64,000 bases of DNA from Marisa cornuarietis. Lineage: Eukaryota; Mollusca; Gastropoda; Architaenioglossa; Ampullariidae. The stretch is taken from positions 573,501 to 637,500 of the forward strand of contig SMMW01000179.1 of assembly GCA_004794655.1 (NCBI GenBank), given 5' to 3'. Shown here piece by piece: positions 1 to 10,553 of the stretch. Every line of letters begins with the position of its first letter. The first letter of the stretch is position 1. Both the position numbers and the translations under genes were made by a program. The notes under the pieces are model-generated. The model made no database searches and was not told where the DNA came from. It saw nothing but the letters and a program-made list of their open reading frames with translations.

Positions 1-1722
1 CCCAACCCATCTCTATCACAGAAACTCTGTGATACTATGAAAATAATGTTAATATCATTTTCCCACTCTAAAACACTGTTGAGGTAGCATTATTTTTCCA
101 AGACATTACATTGCTCGGATGTGCAAGTCTCCCTTCTGATGAACCTACAGACGTGACCTCTAAATATATTCATCGAAACAGCACTTGGAAATGCAGTTTA
201 AATTTAGAAAAAATTTGACACAACTCTCCTTTAACCCAACAGAGTGCTAACTGGCCCTGAATATTACCTACACAGACTGCTTCCCTTAGGAATAAAAGTA
301 CACATAAAACCCAACATAATCTTACCCATGCCCCATGCTGACATATAAAATAGACATTTTCCTCTAAGAACCAATTCCTAAAACCTAGCCCACTAAACAC
401 ATCATTAAAAATAAAAAACCCTCCTGCCTTAACATTCCACGTTAAATTTTAAGGAGTCACACACATACAAAGTATATAAAGAATTAGGCTCTATCCCATT
501 CATTTTCAAACATGCGTGCACATTTCAAGGACAAATATTTTGTTCACATGGTAACAAAGCTGCCGCCATAATAGGCATACCTCATCTCATGTAGCATCGT
601 GTATGTACATCCACACTAAATGTCTATCTCCTGCTCATTTTGTGGAACAGCTAAAACACTGCTTGTACAGGCAACAAAGTCTTGGTGACCTCTGACAAGA
701 GTGCTCATATGGCCTGCAAACAATCTGATGTTTGTGGGTGGATTCTTCATTTTGTTTTTGCAGGAAAAGCCATGATCATTGGCAAAACTCAAAAGTAACT
801 CTAATATGATGAGCCCAACCTCTCACAACTACCACAACTTCGGGTCTCTAGCCAAGGTACTGAATGACAGCCTCATTACACATGTCTAAACTGACCTGTG
901 TTGTTTGTAGATAAAAGATTATAAAACATAAGTTAATCACCTTTGATGGCAGTCAGCCACTGGTGAGTAATGAGCTGTATTTTTTTATTACAAAGTGATA
1001 ATTATCAAATTTAGAGCACTGATGATGATCAAAACTAATGTTACACATGAATATGACATGTCATTTGTCTCCATTGCATATATACTGAAGTGATTTTCTT
1101 TCCATATTCTGCACTGAAAGGCTGACCACAAAATGTCACATGGCAAGTGACAATGCACACACACACACACACACAAACATACCACACATGCATAAAAGCA
1201 CATTTTCTCATTCTATTATGAAAGGCTGTTTGACAGCACAACTCTATGCTGGAAAAAAAGGTCAGTGGCTTTTGGTGAGGACAGCAATAACATTTTCTGT
1301 TTTAAAAGTTTAAACCATTGTTTGGTTTAATGGCTTAGCTACGTTTGCTTGTAGCATGAGAATGTTCAGTCAATGATGACCCACCAGATATCTGCGTCCA
1401 CATGTAAGGTTTCCATCGTGCAGGCTGACAGCCAAGAACAGCAGCAAAGCTCCCACAGATGTTCTGCACAAAATCTCTGACACATCCTGAAACTGTAAGA
1501 TGATTGGCACAGAACACATTCAGTTGTCCGACTGGTACAGGTCAGTGCCAAACGTGCAAGAGTGGGGCACAGCATGAAAGGGATGTCTATGGCCAAAGTG
1601 TCAAATCCTAGAAGGCTTTTTTTTTCACTCAGTTTAAAGCCCTCTTTCAAAACAAATTATGGATAAAGGGTGAAGATAAGAATCAAGGAAAATGAGTGGG
1701 ACCAAGCAGGTGGGTGGGCAGT
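1..1722. other. 3' flank and probable 3' UTR of ARGLU1
   Basis: This stretch lies downstream of the minus-strand ARGLU1 stop codon, so its right part is expected to be ARGLU1 3' UTR. A TTTATT on the plus strand at about 983-988 reads AATAAA on the minus strand and could be a poly(A) signal, but nothing fixes the transcript end. A short CA repeat lies at about 1157-1174. I see no convincing coding exon; the short open frames here are shadows in AT-rich DNA. Confidence 0.5.
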
Positions 1723-4700
1723 CTATTTTGCATTGAGGCTGAAGGACAATTTGGGTCGGGCATTCTTCTTATTGAGGATGACCTCCTGGTCCCGTTTTAG
1801 ACGCCGCTGCTCTTCCTCTTCTAGCCGCTGCTTCTCCTCCAAAATCTTGCGCTGCTCTTCAACCAGCTTGAGCTGCTCCTCTGCCTAAAGAAACCAAACA
1901 TTCATACCAACTTACACAGTTCCTGAAACAACACGAGGCATAAACCACCAACAAGTGAGGAAGGCACATACAAGCTGACATTAGCAACACATGAGTACAA
2001 AATTCCTTGTCATAAAGATAGCTGCAAAAATGGATTGATGCCGCATTCACCTGTGACCTGGTAATCTTTCAGATGTATTGCGATCTGTTCTATACCAGGC
2101 AAGGCTGTTATTTGTGTACAGGAAAGGCAAGGATGGCTGATATTTGTGCACAGATCAAGCTGTCAAAGGGATGCTACTGTGATCACATGATTTTAAGACT
2201 GTCTTTTTTTAAACAATTTTTTTTTTACGGTTTAGCAAACCAATTGTTTTTCTTGGTATGCAGATATTAGGTGGCAAAAGTCTACAAGACTGAAATTTAA
2301 AAAAAAAAAAAAGCGAACTCACAAGCTTACGCTGGGCTTCTTCAATTTTTTTGTTGTTTTCTTCCATGATAGCCTCCAGTTCTTGGCGTTTCTTTCTTTC
2401 CTCTTCCTGTAGAGAAACAAAGAGCAGGTAATTCAAGGCTAAAGACACAGCTAAAATTGATTATGAAACTAACATGGTAACCTAAACATCTACTGTCTGA
2501 CTCTTAAATGTCTTAATACACCAAAGCAGACAGCATGTCATGATAACATGTCTTCAAAGCATGTGGTAAGCCTTAACTCATAATTATATGTTTAGCCACT
2601 CATTCACAATCAACCTATTTAGGAGGAAAGAAGAGGTGAAAAACTACATCAATTCTGGGAGCTTAATAAACCACATGTACTTCGTGTGCTTAACAATTGA
2701 CACTTGTCTCCAACAGACATACTGCTTAAAATGCTTTAGGGAAAAAAAAACCAAAAACAACATTTATATATGTGAAAGTAACAAACACAGGAGAAGGAAG
2801 GGAGAGAACCCAAACAAGCTGAAAATGTACAGACTGCAATGTGAACAAAGATGATGACACTGAAAAGTGCATTTAACAAACCCACCCAGATACACACACA
2901 CAAAAACAATTATATATATATATATACATATACTTCCAACAGTCATCTACATTGACCTGAAAAGTAATTTTCCCAAAATTAGTTCTGGCCGTTCATTTAT
3001 AATGACTGCTAATTCAGAGTACCTGTCAACAACAATTTTTTTTAAATCGTGGCACCTGCAAAGAACATTTATTTGTTATCAGGACAAACAGGGAAAGCAA
3101 TGCAAACAAGTGTCTAGGTACAAGATGGTAAATGGCATGTGGCAAAAAAATGTTACTATACCTCCTGTGGCATCTTCAGGATTACATACCGTATACTGCG
3201 GTTAACATGGCACTTGCTAGGCGCTCCTGCTGCAAACCTTTTCTTCTTTCCCGCTCTTTGCACACATCCCCACATCCACACTCAACTGGGACAAACACTA
3301 GTTCCCATACATGTTCTCTACAGTCTTCTATGAGAGAACTTCTGATTCTTGAGACTTCATAAGCCTAGGTGTGATTCTTGCATGCGCTTTTCTATCACTA
3401 AGAATGGTGGATGCCATCTAAGCCAACAATGAGTTTTTTTCTAGACCCACTTTAGATTCCCTTCCAAATAAACTGGGTACACATGGCACAAATGAAGAGA
3501 ATGGGTACTTGCTGTTATCGTTTTTTGCATCCTTGGTATTATCTCCTGACCTGTGACTCACTGCAAAATCCTTTACAAAGCCAATACCTACAACAAATTT
3601 TACACAAAAATGATCATAGCTGCACTTGAACGAAAAGTGTCTTTATTCCCCCAGTTTATTCAAGCTTTTTTCCTCTTTTTTATCTTTATTTGTGTTGATT
3701 TTGTTAGTTTTTGCTGCAAATAAAAGGCATTTGAAAAAAGCAACCATTGTCACAGGAACAAGAGGGGGGACAACTGCCGGCATTTTCTACCTACCACATC
3801 TGGATTCTTTTAAGTCCTGGGATTGTTGATCAAGTGAACTGTACGGGTTGATTTTCACGTTTTTATGTGTTTTTCCAAACCCCAGTGAAGCATACAGAAG
3901 ATTTCCCAGGAGTTGGGGAACCAGTAAAAGTCTCTAAAGGACTGGCATAGAAACATACCTACATCACCTTTATTTTTATGCTGCAGATGGCTCCAGCACC
4001 GGAGGGAAATATAAAAAAATTAAGCCTAAAAAAAAATTTATAATCTAGATCCTCTGCGGGTGGGTCTTTTATTTTTAACGAGTTCCTCCCTTTTTAATTG
4101 TTAACATGCCATCCATCCATATCACTAAGCAGCTAATCAGAGCGAGAAGAAAGAACAAGGAGGTAATGAATAAACAAGCACCTCTCATAAATATAAAAGC
4201 AACATTCTTTTATACCAGATTAAAGCCTCAAACTTCTCCAGAAGAGACAATCTCCATGGCTTTAGCAATCCCCGAGTAAAGTAAAAATTTTCTGTGACTA
4301 GCTGAGATCTATAGGTAAGCTCTGCTACACCCCCAGTTTGAGTTAAAACAGATATAGTTCTACATGATCACACTGCCACATGAATGAAGCAAGGAAAGCT
4401 TTAACTCTCCTGGTTAAATCATTAAAAAAAAAAAATCTAGTCCATGTGTGATCATACAATCCCATGCTTCCCTGGTAGTCTCACTTGACAGAAAGAGCAA
4501 CACGGATGTTGCCATAAGAACAAAACCTATCTGTAATCGTCTGAGTACCAACTTCTTTTCCGCCCTTTTTTGTGGTGGCAAGATTGGAAGTGAGACATGC
4601 CAGCGCGTCCCCCAGTGAAATGAAAGGGATGAGTTTACCTCCTTGCGCTTTTGAGCTTCAAGCTCTGCCTGCCGCTGCGACTCTAGTTCATTGAGCATCT

Positions 4701-6349
4701 GAAGTTCCATGATATGCTTGGCCTCTTCAACTCGCCGCAAGACCTCTGCCTCTATCTCTTCCTTTCGCTTTTCCAGTTCCTCCTCAACCCGTTTTGCCAC
4801 CAACTCCTCAACACGCCGGGCAACCTCCTCTTCTATCATCTTCTCTTCCAGCTCCTTCTGTCGCCTGGAGGTATAGCAACAACAGTTTGTCACTTTCTCA
4901 ATCAAACTCATCACTAATTATCTTTTTCAATTCACCTGTTTTATAAATATTATTCCATTCTGTTTACACCTATATTATGTTACTGTCTACATGTTTTCTT
5001 TGTCTTAGTCCGTTACTCTGCATGACTTTCATTCTGCTGTCTGGTGCCGAGTTTTTGCTTACTATCCAGTTTCATGATCAATTTACTTATCTTGTTTTTT
5101 TTTAAAAGCTCAAAAATCAGTAATTTTACATCAATAATATTATATTAATTAATTATATTAATATATTAATATTATGTACTTGTATCATGTGAGTGTTACT
5201 ACACTATACAAGCCTTAACATTAGTTTTATTATTAATATTAAAAGTGCAATCTGTAATGACTGCAGCTCCTAAAGCGACTACGTACAGCCTGATTCCTAC
5301 ACAAAGCCCTTATCCTAAGACTTATGAAGACTTAAACAAGTATGTAATCTATCAATATCTGTATGCAGATCTGTGAAAGTGCATGCTGGGGTAGGGGGTG
5401 CAGGTGAATGGAAACATTATAAGGGAGACTACATCACCACTGGGAAAAAAGGTACATCAGATTTTAATAAACACAATGATGATAGTTAATTTAGTATAAA
5501 CCCTATTTACTGCATTAACTTTTCTTTCTATTCTCAACTTTTACAATCTCTTAAATGCTTAAGTACCTGATGTGTACAGAAGAAATTTTAAGAGAGTAAT
5601 CTTGCTACTTTCTTAAGGAATGTTACAGGATCTGCAACAGACCAAAATGTACAAGAAAAGAGGACTCACAAGAGACGCTGTCTTTCCATTTCTGCCTTCT
5701 TTTCTTCTTCTTCTCTCCGCTTAGCTCGCAAGATAAGGTCATCATCACTACTTGAACTACTTGATGAAAATGAACGTTTCCTTGAGAAATAGGCGAGAAA
5801 ATAAAAAAATTAGAAATTAGCTCCCTCTTTTAAGAAAATCATGTTCATTTTACTGGCAGGAGCTTTCACTGCTAAATCAATCGACAATATAAGCTGTGCT
5901 AGTTACTAGTAACAAATAGTATATGTCAGACTACAACTGAATACTGATGCAGCTAAGCTGAAACTGCGAAATCAACAATAATTATTTTACCTGATACAAA
6001 AACTGCAAATAATCAACTAAGCCTACATGTTATACTGATCGTTGTAAAGGAAGCAATCCAAAGAGGGATGTCAAAATACGATCATATAAAGATTGCAGAA
6101 AAATTGTCTTTCAAAGAAATGTAAGATATAAAACTTATATTTATAATAATTTTGAAAACCCTCAAAAACCTCTGTTACATACCGACTGCCCTTCTTCACG
6201 TCACGCGATCTCGATCGTATACGACTTCCTCTGTCCCGCCGATTTCTATCTCTTGATATTGAGCGTGATTTTGACCTTGCAGTCTTCTTCCGTTTTGATT
6301 TGTGTCTGTGTCTGCTTGAAGATCTGCTTCTGCTTCTAGATCTCCCCAT
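1723..6349 (-). CDS. ARGLU1: ARGLU1, arginine and glutamate-rich protein 1 (5 coding exons, complete)
   Basis: ARGLU1 is a nuclear protein that couples transcription (Mediator/nuclear-receptor coactivation) to pre-mRNA splicing. Coding exons on the minus strand are 6183-6349, 5670-5780, 4639-4864, 2323-2406 and 1723-1884. Every junction has GT donors and AG acceptors, and the phases join to one frame of about 249 residues (human is 273). Exon 1 starts [16 protein letters not shown] and encodes the basic RS-rich N-terminus. Exon 2 gives a serine run and the start of the Glu-rich helix. Exon 3 carries the most conserved block ([20 protein letters not shown]). Exons 4-5 continue the long charged helix and end in [11 protein letters not shown], matching the family's RPKLSFSL terminus. 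The start is the first ATG before the RS repeat. The neighbour ACER3 is divergent. The family call rests on order and motif identity across the whole length. Confidence 0.96.
3453..3523. repeat. 71-bp dispersed repeat, copy 1 (ARGLU1 intron 3)
   Basis: A 71-bp block inside ARGLU1 intron 3 aligns without gaps to 55277-55347, with about nine differences. The shared core includes AACTGGGT, ATGGCACAAAT and AGAGAATGGGTACTTG. Both copies are in the same orientation. The family is not recognised; it is probably part of an interspersed element whose ends I cannot define from two copies. Confidence 0.6.
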
Positions 6350-6841
6350 GTTCGAACGCCAGAGCGCAAATTTAATATGTCAGGACACTAACAGCATATG
6401 TCCTCTTTTTACAAATGGCGACTCAGCGTATGCAGAGCGTGTATGTTTGTCAGAAATATTTCATCAGTTTGATAAGACCTTGCTACTTTTTAAAGTAAAA
6501 TATATTTTATAAAATTAAAATATTAATAAAGATATAGTAAGTATAGAAACGGAAAGTTGCTTTGACACCTACTTAAAACGTACTGAAAAAATTTGTTTGG
6601 AGGCTTTTAAGTAGAGGTCAAGGTCGTCGAGAACCCACCTCTTCTGAAAATAAATGTTTAAATCTTGACTGTTTCTAACTTAAAGAAAAAAAAGCGTGAT
6701 GTAATGGAATAGCATTTACATTTTTTTTATTTTTCGAGTTTATTGCTCGATCGGTGGGGTTTGCAGCATTAATAATGTCTTGAGGACAAAGAGGACGAAT
6801 AAGTTTCTAAGAAAACGTGTCTGGTACTAGCTGTGATCACT
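6350..6841. promoter_or_regulatory. ARGLU1 upstream region
   Basis: This AT-rich stretch lies immediately upstream of the ARGLU1 start codon and must hold its 5' UTR and basal promoter if there is no upstream non-coding exon. No TATA-type or other element stands out that I would defend. It ends where a SINE-like insertion begins. Confidence 0.35.
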
Positions 6842-7052
6842 ATATATAGATGAGCTTTTTGTTGTTGTTGTTGTCTTTGAAAGGGAAAGTGCTTCCACCG
6901 AAAGGCGATTTCGCACTGTGGAGGGGGGGGGCAAGGGGGGAGCAGAGGGGGAAGCTGGAGGTGGTGGTGGTAAGGAAGGGAAGGGACCGGGAGAAGGGTT
7001 GTTGTTCTCTTTCGCGCAGGTGTTGTTTACTGGTGTAATATATAGATGAGCT
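6842..7052 (-). mobile_element. SINE-like retroelement with (CAA)n tail and 15-bp target duplication
   Basis: The insert at 6857-7037 is flanked by perfect 15-bp direct repeats, ATATATAGATGAGCT, at 6842-6856 and 7038-7052: the mark of retrotransposition. Read on the minus strand, the element begins ACACCAGTAAACAACACC, passes through a C-rich stretch and a run of C, and ends in CTTTCAAAGAC followed by (CAA)n. A second, longer copy lies at 40974-41240. No clear pol III A and B boxes were found, so it may instead be a 5'-truncated 3' end of a LINE. The short open frame it contains repeats in the other copy but is proline- and threonine-rich low complexity. Confidence 0.8.
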
Positions 7053-7194
7053 ACCATTTTGATGTCACTTTGTACCCTTCCCTCATCTAGTTTACGACAT
7101 TGCTCTTTTATCAAATGTTCCTTCACTGCCTTATAATTGCTGTTTAATTGCTTCGGGCTTGCTTTTCTTCTCATTCTTCGAGACACTTATCTGG

Positions 7195-7900
7195 TCACAG
7201 ATATATATAAATATATAAGATCATATTCTGATACAGGGTTTCTTTGTCTTCTGCCTCCTTAGCATCCCTCTTATCGGTTGTGGATAGTATAGCACCTTGG
7301 GTCCATGATGCTTCCAGCGAGACAGCCGAGCATGTTGAGGGCAGAGAAGTAGATATATAGTTGCCTCCAGTTTGGGCGAGAGATTTCCGCAACGCTTTAG
7401 TTGGGTTTTGCAGCGTTTTCCAAGTCAAAGCGAATTCAAGGGTTGGATGTGCGGCGTTTCAGCTTCAGTGTCAGCTTTGGGCGTGTCAAGACAGGACTAA
7501 TTACGTGGACGTTGCCTATGCCCGAGCCTGGATATGTCCTCGTTTTAGCTTAATTGTTGATGCTTGATCTGGAATGCCTTTTTTCAGCAGGATATTATAG
7601 TCGATCTGGTTATAAAAACGGACCATCTGGGGAGTGTCAGCCGTCCTCGTCCTTTGTCGTGGTGGAGGGTGTATTGCTCAGGGTGAGCCTGTCGAGACTC
7701 GACCTATGCAAACAAATCTTTATAGATCTATGTCGTTGGTTTCCCCTAGACCGAATTTGCCTTTCGTTCCTGCCCATAGCTGGCGCGCGTTTGCGTCGAT
7801 CTGGGCGTTCTAGTCGCTGAACACGTTAATTCTTTTCCTGTACTGCTTTTGTGATTCTTTCTAGATGTTCATAGAACTTTAAATTCCACTTCGTGCGTGG
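7195..7900 (-). pseudogene. LINE endonuclease-domain remnant
   Basis: Reading the minus strand across frames gives pieces of an APE-type endonuclease of a non-LTR retrotransposon: DWNAQID, LWAGTKGKFGLGETND and NQIDYILLKKGIPDQA, then the post-endonuclease linker with DLEKLQNPTKALRKSLAQTGG-like text. Frames are broken by stops and shifts, so it is dead. The motif order (GDWN-like, GKFG-GETN, NQIDYIL) is that of the RTE-like endonuclease/reverse transcriptases often annotated as craniofacial development protein 2-like. No reverse transcriptase follows in this orientation, so the copy is partial. Confidence 0.6.
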
Positions 7901-8106
7901 AGGTCGAGTACTATACACTTGCATGGTGACATTTTGAGGCCTGGCAGAGATGCTAATGGAACTCAGCCTGCCAGAGCTGGTGTACACTTTTCACTCTCCC
8001 GGCATTCCTGGAGCATGCCGAGGGGGTGCGCGGTCGTTGATGATTTAATAATAATAATAATAATAATAATAATGATGATGATTTCTATAGCACCTTTCTC
8101 CACCAT

Positions 8107-9280
8107 ACGAATCTCAGAGGCAACGGACGCACAACTTAGAGAAGAACAGGCTGGTTTTCGTAGAGGAAGAGGATGCACCGATCAGATATTTGCACTACGC
8201 AACATCATTGAACAGTGTACAGAGTGGCAGAGACAGCTCTACATTAACTTCGTGGATTTCCAGAAGGCATTTGACAGCATCCACAGAGAAAGCCTTTGGC
8301 GCATCCTGAGAGCGTACGGAATACCAATGGAAATTGTGCTGCTGATCAAAAGCTTCTATACGAACTTTTCATGCTGCGTTGGTGACAGTAACATCTGCTT
8401 TGAGGTCGGGACTGGAGTGAGACAAGGCTGCGTGATGTCTTCCCTACTCTTTAACCTTGTCATTGACTGGGTAATGCGCCACACAACGGAGGATGAACCA
8501 AGGGGCATAAGATGGACACTCTCCAAGAACTTAGAAGACCTAGACTTTGCCGACGACCTGGCCTTGCTGTCACACACCCATCGACATATGCAGGAGAAGA
8601 CGACTCGCCTGAACACCTTTGCGAAGCAGGTCGGACTGCACATCAGCCGGACAAAGACAGAAGTGATGACCCTCAACACCACCAATTCAACACCGATCAA
8701 GATCAACATAGAGGGAAAAGACCTGCCGATGGTTGAAAACTTCACATACTTGGGCAGCGTGGTCAAGCAGGATGGAGGAGCAGACCGTGACATCCAGAGC
8801 AGACTGAGCAAGGCCAGGGGCATCTTCTGTAGCCTAAGCAACATCTGGAAGTCAGCCCAGTACAGCACCCATACCAAACTGAGACTATACCAGAGCCTTG
8901 TCCTGTCCACTCTCCTGTACGGCTCGGAGTGCTGGCGAATGATTGACAGCGACCTCAACAAACTGTCAGTCTTCCACACCAAAAGCCTGAGAAGAATCCT
9001 GGGCATCTTCTGGCCAAGAACAATCTCCAACGAAGAGCTACTCGCCCAGTGTGGGCAAGAGAGTATGAACACCATCCTGATGAAGAAACGATGGCGCTGG
9101 ATTGGCCATGTCATCAGAGGCAACTCCATCACAAAAACTGCTTTACACTGGACCCCAGAGGGAAAGCGCAAGCGAGGCCGGCCCAAGAACACCTGGCGGC
9201 GAACCGTGGAGGCAGAAATGAAGACCCTAAATCACAGCTGGGGCACTGTGGGGAAGCTGGCCCAGGACAGACAAAAGTAG
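8107..9280 (+). pseudogene. LINE reverse transcriptase fragment
   Basis: The open frame encodes the reverse-transcriptase fingers and palm: QAGFRRGRGCTDQIF, then INFVDFQKAFDSIHRE (motif A), VGTGVRQGCVMSSLLFN (motif B), LDFADDLALLS (catalytic F-A-D-D) and VENFTYLGSVV. It continues to a C-terminal region with [18 protein letters not shown] and [14 protein letters not shown]. The frame is open from the truncation point (the upstream in-frame codons belong to flanking DNA) until TAG at 9278. There the sister copy at 23 kb has Trp ([20 protein letters not shown]), so this is a nonsense change close to the normal end. The clade is unassigned; it resembles the RTE/CFDP2-like group. Confidence 0.9.
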
Positions 9281-9337
9281 AGGACCTTTGTCGCTGCCCT
9301 ACGTGCCGACAGGCATAACGGGCAGTAAGTAAGTAAG
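8107..9337 (+). mobile_element. 5'-truncated LINE with 12-bp target duplication
   Basis: Direct repeats TTTCTCCACCAT at 8095-8106 and 9338-9349 bound the insert exactly. It is a 5'-truncated non-LTR retrotransposon that starts inside the reverse transcriptase and ends in three copies of GTAA/TAAG. A shorter copy of the same family, in the opposite orientation, is at 23116-23517. The insertion interrupts an older L2-type tail, giving a relative age order. Confidence 0.93.
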
Positions 9338-9420
9338 TTTCTCCACCATTAAGATGAATTCAAAGTGCTTTACACAAAGAACACCACACATACATGATAA
9401 ATGCTAGCGGCCTACAGTCG

Positions 9421-10553
9421 TCAATTCTGGAATCGAGGACGTACGAGGACAAGTGTTTTTAATTCCTATTTTTCAGGCTGATCATGATAACTTACACATT
9501 GAACACATCGCTATTATTTCTTATGAGGCCACCCACCAATGACATGGATGTGCTTACAGTTGCATGGGTTAGTTTTAGAATCATTGAAACAACCGAATTC
9601 TTATAGTACGATCATCAGGTTAGTTTTACAATCTCCATAAAAGCCAGATTCTGTTCAAGAATTTCTGGATTGAACCACAGGAGGCAATCAACAGCATGTT
9701 GGGGGTAGTCATAGTCTTTTCACTTCCACCATTGCAGTTCCATTGGACACGTTTCTGGTAGCGGCTTTTATCAAATCAACGTCTGTTGTCTCCCGTTGAA
9801 AGCACATCGTCATTTAATTATCCGGAAAGCAGTTTCTGATCAAGTTCAGCAGAGCGTCCAGCGATTTGGTGTTCTTAGAGGCGCCACTGCGTGGAATGGT
9901 GTTAATGTCACGTGGGTCTCCGGGATGGATGGACAGGACAAGGATGATGCCAAGAATGACGGCTGACGTACAGCGTTGTGGTTATGTAGTAGATCATGGC
10001 GCCCATCTAAGTCTCGATCGATCCGACATGATAATCTGTTTACACTCCCTATAGTCATGATCTTGACTCTGGACTTGAACACTTGGTGGCGCCCATCTCC
10101 TTTCCAAGTAAGATCACAGCCGATACCTTTCAACCAAAGGGTCATCTTTCGTCCCGAACACTTATGAACACTAATCCCCGGCCCTGCAGCTCATTCATCA
10201 CGGAAAGCTTTCGCCCAGAGATACCATGTTAGCATCCTGATTTGGTTTACTCTACAAAGGATTCTGCAGTGAGTCATAGGTCATAGAAGTATTTGTTTTA
10301 AGTTCAAGTTCAAGTTGTTTATTCATGGGGCAGTATTTGTTTTAATCCCCTATAGTATTAATGGTTCTTTTACTCCCTATGCAAGTCCGTGCTGCAACAG
10401 CATCACCATCGCTCGCTGGTTGCTACAGTTACTCGAAGCGATGCGACAACCTAATAGACGCATGCGCACAGCGACTTCCTGTGAGTTGCAGACGGACGTA
10501 CACATAGTTTGCTGAAGAAATTATCCGTGCTATCGGTTATTTTATTTTATATT
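9421..10553. other. Intergenic DNA upstream of ACER3
   Basis: This is the proximal intergenic region before the ACER3 start codon. It should include the ACER3 promoter and 5' UTR, and the GC content rises in the last 150 bases. Short open frames at 9846-10145 are not supported by any domain. I see no other feature. Confidence 0.3.

Larger units (their letters stand above)
8041..9420 (-). mobile_element. L2-type LINE 3' tail, split by a younger LINE
   Basis: On the minus strand the two halves, 9338 to about 9420 and 8041-8106, read GTGTAAAGCACTTTGAATTC, then a GGTGGAGAAAGGTGCTATAGAAATC segment in pieces, then CATCATC and (ATT)n. Paired short arms (AAGCACTTT and AAAGGTGCT) before an ATT tail are the usual 3' hairpin and tail of L2/CR1-group LINEs and their SINE partners. 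The copy is interrupted by the element at 8107-9337. Confidence 0.6.

Noticed and set aside
8356..9192. 278-codon open frame on the minus strand
   Set aside because: It is antisense to the LINE reverse transcriptase, whose sense-strand motifs explain the sequence fully.
9846..10145. 99-codon open frame on the minus strand upstream of ACER3
   Set aside because: No domain, no plausible exon borders, and neighbouring frames read equally well.
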